Notes under the pieces: generated by a model | What the model was told of the DNA's origin: nothing | What the model saw: only the letters and a program-made list of their open reading frames with translations | Database searches by the model: none | Program-made: the position numbers and the translations under genes | Source of the DNA: CAIPFQ01 sp035480615 | GTDB taxonomy: Bacteria; Chlamydiota; Chlamydiia; Chlamydiales; SM23-39 | Assembly (NCBI GenBank): GCA_035480615.1 | Contig: DATIHO010000102.1 | Location: forward strand, 1 to 8,687 | Direction of reading: 5' to 3' | DNA: 8,687 bases | Shown here: positions 4,987-8,687 of the stretch, in pieces | Position numbering within the stretch: the stretch's first letter is position 1 | How the letters are laid out: every line of letters begins with the position of its first letter

Positions 4987-6953
4987 ATTGACAGCCCCTT
5001 CTTCTTTTCAAGATTTTCAATTTCTTCCACTTGAACATAGGTGTCCGTCGAACGGTCGAAGAGGCGGCAAAAAAGAGATGCGAAAATCCCGAACGCCCCA
5101 ACTAAGGAAAGCCAAAGGATATGCCAAATGACAGCAAAACCCAAAAGAAAGCTGAAAATGCCGACATACACTCCAAGAGCGGAGTTTTTTGGCATATGGA
5201 TGGGTTCGTAAGTGATGTTTTCCTTTGATGGCGGATGTTGTTTCATGCTCCAAAAAGCGTCGCGCCCTTCCACTTCGGGGATCAGCGCAAAATTATAAAA
5301 TGGAGGGGGCGATGTTGTGGACCATTCTAAAGTGCGCCCATTCCAGGGATCTCCTGTAGAGTCTCTGTTTCTCCGTTTGACGCTGACGAGGATTTGTAAG
5401 ACCTGAAGCCCAATCCCGATGCTGATGATGAGCGCTCCTATTGCCGCAACGATAAATAAAGGAGTCCAACCAGTCGCCGGATCATAATGATCCAAACGCC
5501 TTGTTGCTCCCATAAGACCGAGAATGTACAGCGGAATAAAAGCCAGCAAAAAACCAAAGATCCAACAAAAGGCGGCAAGTTCTCCCAGTTTTTCATCCAA
5601 TGTAAATCCAAAAATTTTTGGAAACCAATAAGCCAATCCGGTAAAAACTCCGAAAAGGACCCCCCCAATAATTACCGAATGGAAGTGAGCAATCAAAAAT
5701 AAACTGTTATGGACCTGGAAATCAACAGGAGCGACCGCCATAAGGACTCCATCCATCCCTCCAATCGTAAAAATAATGACAAACCCGATAAACCAAAGCA
5801 TTGGCGTTGTGAAATGGATCCGCCCGCGCAGCATTGTAAAAAGCCAATTGAAAATTTTCACTCCCGTTGGAACAGCGATGATCATGGTCATGAGACCGAA
5901 AAAGGCGTTGACATTGGCTCCTGCCCCCATCGTAAAAAAATGGTGAAGCCATACGATAAAAGAGAGAAATGCGATCGCAATCATCGCCCAGACCATTGAA
6001 ACGTATCCAAACAGCCTCTTTTCTGAAAAAACCGGGACAATTTCAGAAAATATTCCGAATGATGGCAAAACCAATATATAGACTTCCGGATGCCCCCAAG
6101 CCCAGATTAAATTGATGTACATCATAGGGTTTCCGCCGAAACTCGAAGTGAAAAAATGGGTGCCGAACAGTCTGTCCAAAGTAAGCATTCCGACTGTTGC
6201 GGTTAAGATGGGGAAAGCGAAAATAATGAGTACAAGGGTGATTAAAACAGACCAAACGAAGAGGGGCATCGTCATAAGGCTCATTCCCGGACAACGCATT
6301 TTCAAGATCGTGACCAGGAAATTGATTCCAGAAAGGAGCGTCCCCGCCCCTGAAATTTGAATGCTCCAAATCCAATAATCGACGCCGACCCCCGGGTTAT
6401 ACTCGATGTTGGAAAGAGGCGGATACGCTACCCATCCAACAGCGGAAAAACTGCCCACACTGAGAGAAGCGATGAGGAGAAGAGCTCCGGCGGCAAACAG
6501 CCAAAAACTGAGTGAATTGAGAAAGGGAAAAGCAACGTCGCGCGCGCCGATCTGAAGAGGCAAAATGATATTGATGAGACCAAAAATAAAGCCCATGGCC
6601 ACGAAAAAAATCATGGTCGTTCCATGAGCGGTAAAAAGCTGCTGATAATGCGGAGTGGAAAGATAGCCGAACGAATCGCCCACTGAAAGCACTTGCTGCG
6701 CCCGCATCATGACTGCATCGACCACTCCTTTAATCAGCATGAGAGTAGAAGCGATCAGATACATCACTCCGATTTTTTTATGATCGAGGGAAGTCAGCCA
6801 ATCAAACCAAAGCCACCTCCAACGCCGGTAATAAGTCAACAGGAAGATGATGACAGTCCCGGCGATGAGCATGGAAACGCCAACCGACATCTCAATTGCA
6901 TCGTGCTTCAACGCGTCGAAGGTCAGCCTGCCGAAAAAATCACTTCTTTCCAT
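4983..6953 (-). CDS. cyoB: Cytochrome bo3 ubiquinol oxidase subunit I
   Basis: This is the catalytic heme-copper subunit. It oxidises ubiquinol, reduces oxygen to water and pumps protons. The 656-residue product aligns almost without gaps to E. coli CyoB (663), shifted by about four residues. Metal ligands are H110 (FTAHG), H288 in WGHPEVYI with cross-linked Y292, H337 and H338 in WLHHFF, and H423/H425 in IAHFH. Proton-channel residues are D139 in GARD and K366 in GVKIFNWLF. Quinone-site residues D79, H102 and Q105 are kept, but the Arg equivalent to E. coli R71 is K75. I start at 6953, where the ATG overlaps the cyoA stop by one base (TAATG) and the N-terminus matches the family. An in-frame ATG at 7007 would overlap cyoA by 55 bases and is rejected. 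Confidence 0.97.
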   Translation of the reverse strand: MERSDFFGRLTFDALKHDAIEMSVGVSMLIAGTVIIFLLTYYRRWRWLWFDWLTSLDHKKIGVMYLIASTLMLIKGVVDAVMMRAQQVLSVGDSFGYLSTPHYQQLFTAHGTTMIFFVAMGFIFGLINIILPLQIGARDVAFPFLNSLSFWLFAAGALLLIASLSVGSFSAVGWVAYPPLSNIEYNPGVGVDYWIWSIQISGAGTLLSGINFLVTILKMRCPGMSLMTMPLFVWSVLITLVLIIFAFPILTATVGMLTLDRLFGTHFFTSSFGGNPMMYINLIWAWGHPEVYILVLPSFGIFSEIVPVFSEKRLFGYVSMVWAMIAIAFLSFIVWLHHFFTMGAGANVNAFFGLMTMIIAVPTGVKIFNWLFTMLRGRIHFTTPMLWFIGFVIIFTIGGMDGVLMAVAPVDFQVHNSLFLIAHFHSVIIGGVLFGVFTGLAYWFPKIFGFTLDEKLGELAAFCWIFGFLLAFIPLYILGLMGATRRLDHYDPATGWTPLFIVAAIGALIISIGIGLQVLQILVSVKRRNRDSTGDPWNGRTLEWSTTSPPPFYNFALIPEVEGRDAFWSMKQHPPSKENITYEPIHMPKNSALGVYVGIFSFLLGFAVIWHILWLSLVGAFGIFASLFCRLFDRSTDTYVQVEEIENLEKKKGLSI

Positions 6954-7792
6954 TATGGCATCATATATTTGTTGATGATCCGATGAAATAAATTCGTATC
7001 TTCCCACACGTAAAAAGCGGGCGGATTATATTCGCTGGGGGAAGTCAAGCGCTCATAGTCAAGCGCTGGAGCGCCCTTTACGGATTGCACCCACGCTGCA
7101 AAATCTTCATCCGAGCTCGACTCGGCAATGAACTTCATGCTTGCAAACCCTTTGCCGCTGATATTCGCAGATGATCCTCTATATTTACCCGGCCCATTTG
7201 CAATCAAATAGAGCTCAGAGCGCATTCCAGACATCGCATAAATTTGCCCTCCGAGCTGCGGAATCCAAAAAGAATTCATTGGAGCATCCGCCGTAATCTC
7301 AAAATGGATAGACGTCTCTTGAGGAAAGCGCAGATAATTGACGCTCGCGATGTGCTCTTCAGGATAAAGAAACAGCCATTTCCATCGCAAAGCGATCACT
7401 TGAATCTGCATCTCTTTTTTAGCCGCGATCGGCTTGAAAGGATCCAGTTCATGGCAGCCTTTCCAGGTGTAATAACCGAGCGCTAACATGATTGCGCAAG
7501 GGACGCCCCACCAAACGCATTCCGCAAGAAAACTGTGATCCCAATTCGGCGTGTGTTTTGCCTTCGCCTCCTTGCGATATTTCCAGGCGATGCCAAATGT
7601 AAGAAGCAAAACAGGGATCACGATAATAAGCATGAGGGCGGTTGCAAGGACCAGCAGATCCCTTTGCTTTTCGCCAATCCACCCTTTAGGGGCCAAAACA
7701 GCGATCTCTCCCAAACAAAGGTAAGAAATGGCGGCTATGCCAACGGAAAGAAACATCAGGATCAGGATAACGAACTTGAGTTTGGTCGTCAT
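6953..7792 (-). CDS. cyoA: Cytochrome bo3 ubiquinol oxidase subunit II
   Basis: This is the subunit II of the quinol oxidase and the first gene of cyoABCDE, 279 residues long (E. coli CyoA is 315). It has an N-terminal hydrophobic segment (about 5-25), two membrane helices (about 46-68 and 88-110) and a cupredoxin domain (about 128-225) with WKWLFLYPE and PMNSFWIPQLGGQIYAMSGM. The segment after it reads SANISGKGFASMKF and has none of the CuA Cys/His ligands of cytochrome c oxidase, which supports a quinol oxidase. C26 lies where E. coli has its lipoprotein Cys, but the preceding residues (SYL) do not make a normal lipobox. The ATG at 7792 has an in-frame stop four codons upstream and no obvious ribosome binding site. 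Confidence 0.95.
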   Translation of the reverse strand: MTTKLKFVILILMFLSVGIAAISYLCLGEIAVLAPKGWIGEKQRDLLVLATALMLIIVIPVLLLTFGIAWKYRKEAKAKHTPNWDHSFLAECVWWGVPCAIMLALGYYTWKGCHELDPFKPIAAKKEMQIQVIALRWKWLFLYPEEHIASVNYLRFPQETSIHFEITADAPMNSFWIPQLGGQIYAMSGMRSELYLIANGPGKYRGSSANISGKGFASMKFIAESSSDEDFAAWVQSVKGAPALDYERLTSPSEYNPPAFYVWEDTNLFHRIINKYMMP

Positions 7793-7800
7793 TGAAACGC

Positions 7801-7829
7801 ATCATACGTGCGCCAAGACTTTTGAGCAA
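7801..7829 (-). promoter_or_regulatory. Candidate promoter of the cyo operon
   Basis: On the minus strand TATGAT (7806-7801) matches the -10 consensus at five of six positions. TTGCTC (7829-7824), a three-of-six -35, lies 17 bases upstream. The predicted start falls at or next to the cyoA ATG, which would make the transcript nearly leaderless and fits the lack of a ribosome binding site. The -35 match is weak. Confidence 0.25.
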
Positions 7830-7849
7830 TATGCCCGAAGTGATTTATT
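7822..7849 (+). promoter_or_regulatory. Weak candidate promoter for the rightmost gene
   Basis: TTGAGC (7822-7827) and TTTATT (7844-7849) are 16 bases apart, and TGA precedes the -10 as an extended element. Each box matches at four of six positions. It overlaps the opposing cyo -35 candidate, so the two divergent units may compete. Evidence is only from consensus matching. Confidence 0.2.
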
Positions 7850-7882
7850 GAGGGATCTGCAGCTTGAATTTTGGAGCGGAAC

Positions 7883-7900
7883 ATGGTAATTTTTCGGTGA
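7883..7900 (+). CDS. Possible five-codon leader peptide MVIFR
   Basis: ATG at 7883 has a well-placed GGAG (7873-7876) six bases upstream. It encodes five residues (MVIFR) and stops at TGA 7898-7900. The last base of this stop is the A of the next gene's ATG (TGATG). The main gene has no ribosome binding site at normal distance, so ribosomes may load here and reinitiate. It is too short to judge by codon use and may be fortuitous. Confidence 0.35.
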   Translation: MVIFR

Positions 7901-8687
7901 TGAAAAAGGGTTTCCTGCTTTTTATGCTGGTGATTGCCTGCTGCGGAGCGGGGAAACTGGTCCACTTTGTGAAAAAAGGCTTTAGCGTCCGTCGCATCGC
8001 CTCTTCTGCTGGCCATCGATTACAAATGCAAAGCTGCGAGATCGACTCTTTGTTACAACAGCCGTTTCGCTATCTTGGAAGGGGGCGGCAATGCTTTGCT
8101 TTTGAAACCTTAAATGGTCAGTATATCTTGAAATTCCCACGTACGGATATCTATCAAACCCCTTTTTGGGCGCGCGCTTTCCCCATCTCGAACAGAAAAC
8201 GGGGGCAGATGCAGGAAATGCGAAAAAAACGGGAAGAGTTCGTTGTGAATTCCATGCAAATCGCTTACGAAAAATTGCGCGAAGAGACAGGCGTCATCGC
8301 GATCCATTTTGGACAAACCGAAGATTTGGGCCAAACACTTACCCTCATCGATCCCCTTGGAATCAGGTATCAAATCCCGGCTCATACAACGGCCTTTGTC
8401 CTGCAACTGAAAAAACCTGTTCTCATGCAAGCCTTTGTGAAGGCGCTTCAGGAGGGAAAGAGAAGAAAAGGGGAGAATATTCTCGATGCTTTTATCGACT
8501 TGGTGGTTGCAAGAGGAAAAAAAGGGATATGGAATAAAGATGGATCATTTTTGCGCAATTATGGATTTGATGGCATAAAGGGCTACCAAATCGATATCGG
8601 CAGTTTTTATTACAAAAATAGTGATAAAATCGGTTCTATCCGAGATACTATGAGCCCCGTTCAATCATGGCTTGCTGAAACAGATTC
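7900..8687 (+). CDS. Partial kinase-like, probably membrane-anchored protein of unknown family
   Basis: The frame is open from ATG 7900 to the right edge, giving 262 complete residues; the C-terminus is missing. The N-terminus MKKGFLLFMLVIACC is a signal or anchor, and VIA-C14 fits a lipobox. Several features recall a protein-kinase fold: a Gly-rich stretch LGRGRQCFAF (59-68), YILKF with K78 in the place of the ATP-binding Lys, a Glu/Lys-rich helix (about 101-128), then KDGSFLRN (213-220) and YQIDIGSF (229-236), where D232-x-G234 could be the metal-binding DxG. D214 and N220 are one residue further apart than in standard catalytic loops and there is no HRD, so activity is unclear. I do not recognise a named family. 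It diverges from cyoA. GTG at 7897 is an alternative start. Confidence 0.7.
   Translation, partial: MKKGFLLFMLVIACCGAGKLVHFVKKGFSVRRIASSAGHRLQMQSCEIDSLLQQPFRYLGRGRQCFAFETLNGQYILKFPRTDIYQTPFWARAFPISNRKRGQMQEMRKKREEFVVNSMQIAYEKLREETGVIAIHFGQTEDLGQTLTLIDPLGIRYQIPAHTTAFVLQLKKPVLMQAFVKALQEGKRRKGENILDAFIDLVVARGKKGIWNKDGSFLRNYGFDGIKGYQIDIGSFYYKNSDKIGSIRDTMSPVQSWLAETD

Noticed and set aside
6954..7007. Earlier cyoB start at 7007
   Set aside because: It would overlap cyoA by 55 bases and add residues absent from the family, while 6953 gives a TAATG junction and a matching N-terminus.
6953..7792. Cytochrome c oxidase (caa3/aa3 type) instead of quinol oxidase
   Set aside because: CyoA lacks the CuA ligands, CyoB keeps most of the quinol-site residues, and the five-gene order is that of cyoABCDE.
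8110..8537. Frames of 106 (minus) and 123 (plus) residues inside the kinase-like gene
   Set aside because: They overlap the longer open frame that has a signal-like N-terminus and conserved-looking motifs; the short frames show none.

Overview
The window carries two blocks of minus-strand genes, one small plus-strand gene between them, and a plus-strand gene cut off by the right edge. The gene set suggests an environmental chlamydia (Chlamydiota, Waddlia/Parachlamydia-like). It combines an SH3b-NlpC/P60 peptidoglycan hydrolase resembling the chlamydial type, a cytochrome bo3 operon, and a terminal kinase-like protein of unknown family. This placement is inference from family resemblance; no rRNA or other taxonomic marker is present.

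Left to right: 1-427 has no gene and is built from palindromic repeats. A1 (15-99) and A2 (261-426) share a core. Between them, 211-249 looks like a degenerate half copy of a third palindrome, B. On the minus strand, prfC (release factor 3, ATG at 2805) runs into an SH3b-NlpC/P60 endopeptidase gene (1228 to 428) through an ATGA overlap. Upstream of prfC is element B (2807-2976), with two 75-nt arms around a 20-nt loop. Beyond B lie back-to-back promoters for prfC and for a plus-strand dodecin-like gene (3075-3278).

From 7792 down to 3279 the minus strand carries a complete cyoABCDE operon: the four subunits of a cytochrome bo3 ubiquinol oxidase plus heme o synthase. Every junction overlaps by 1 or 4 bases, so the genes are probably translationally coupled. 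CyoE makes heme o, CyoB holds the hemes and CuB, CyoA carries a cupredoxin domain without CuA ligands, and CyoC and CyoD are accessory subunits. The complex would oxidise ubiquinol and pump protons with oxygen as acceptor. The cyoE and dodecin stop codons abut with no spacer.

Divergent from cyoA is a plus-strand gene from 7900 to the right edge. It encodes a membrane-anchored or lipoprotein-like protein with kinase-fold-like motifs, and a five-codon reading frame with a good ribosome binding site ends on its start codon.

The strongest unusual signal is at prfC. A TGC-TATAAT promoter lies outside element B, so its transcript should contain the whole hairpin, and the prfC Shine-Dalgarno sequence is paired in the base of that stem. 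This predicts a translational block or switch on release factor 3 and the coupled hydrolase. Related palindromes elsewhere in the window suggest a dispersed repeat family that has supplied such control sequences.
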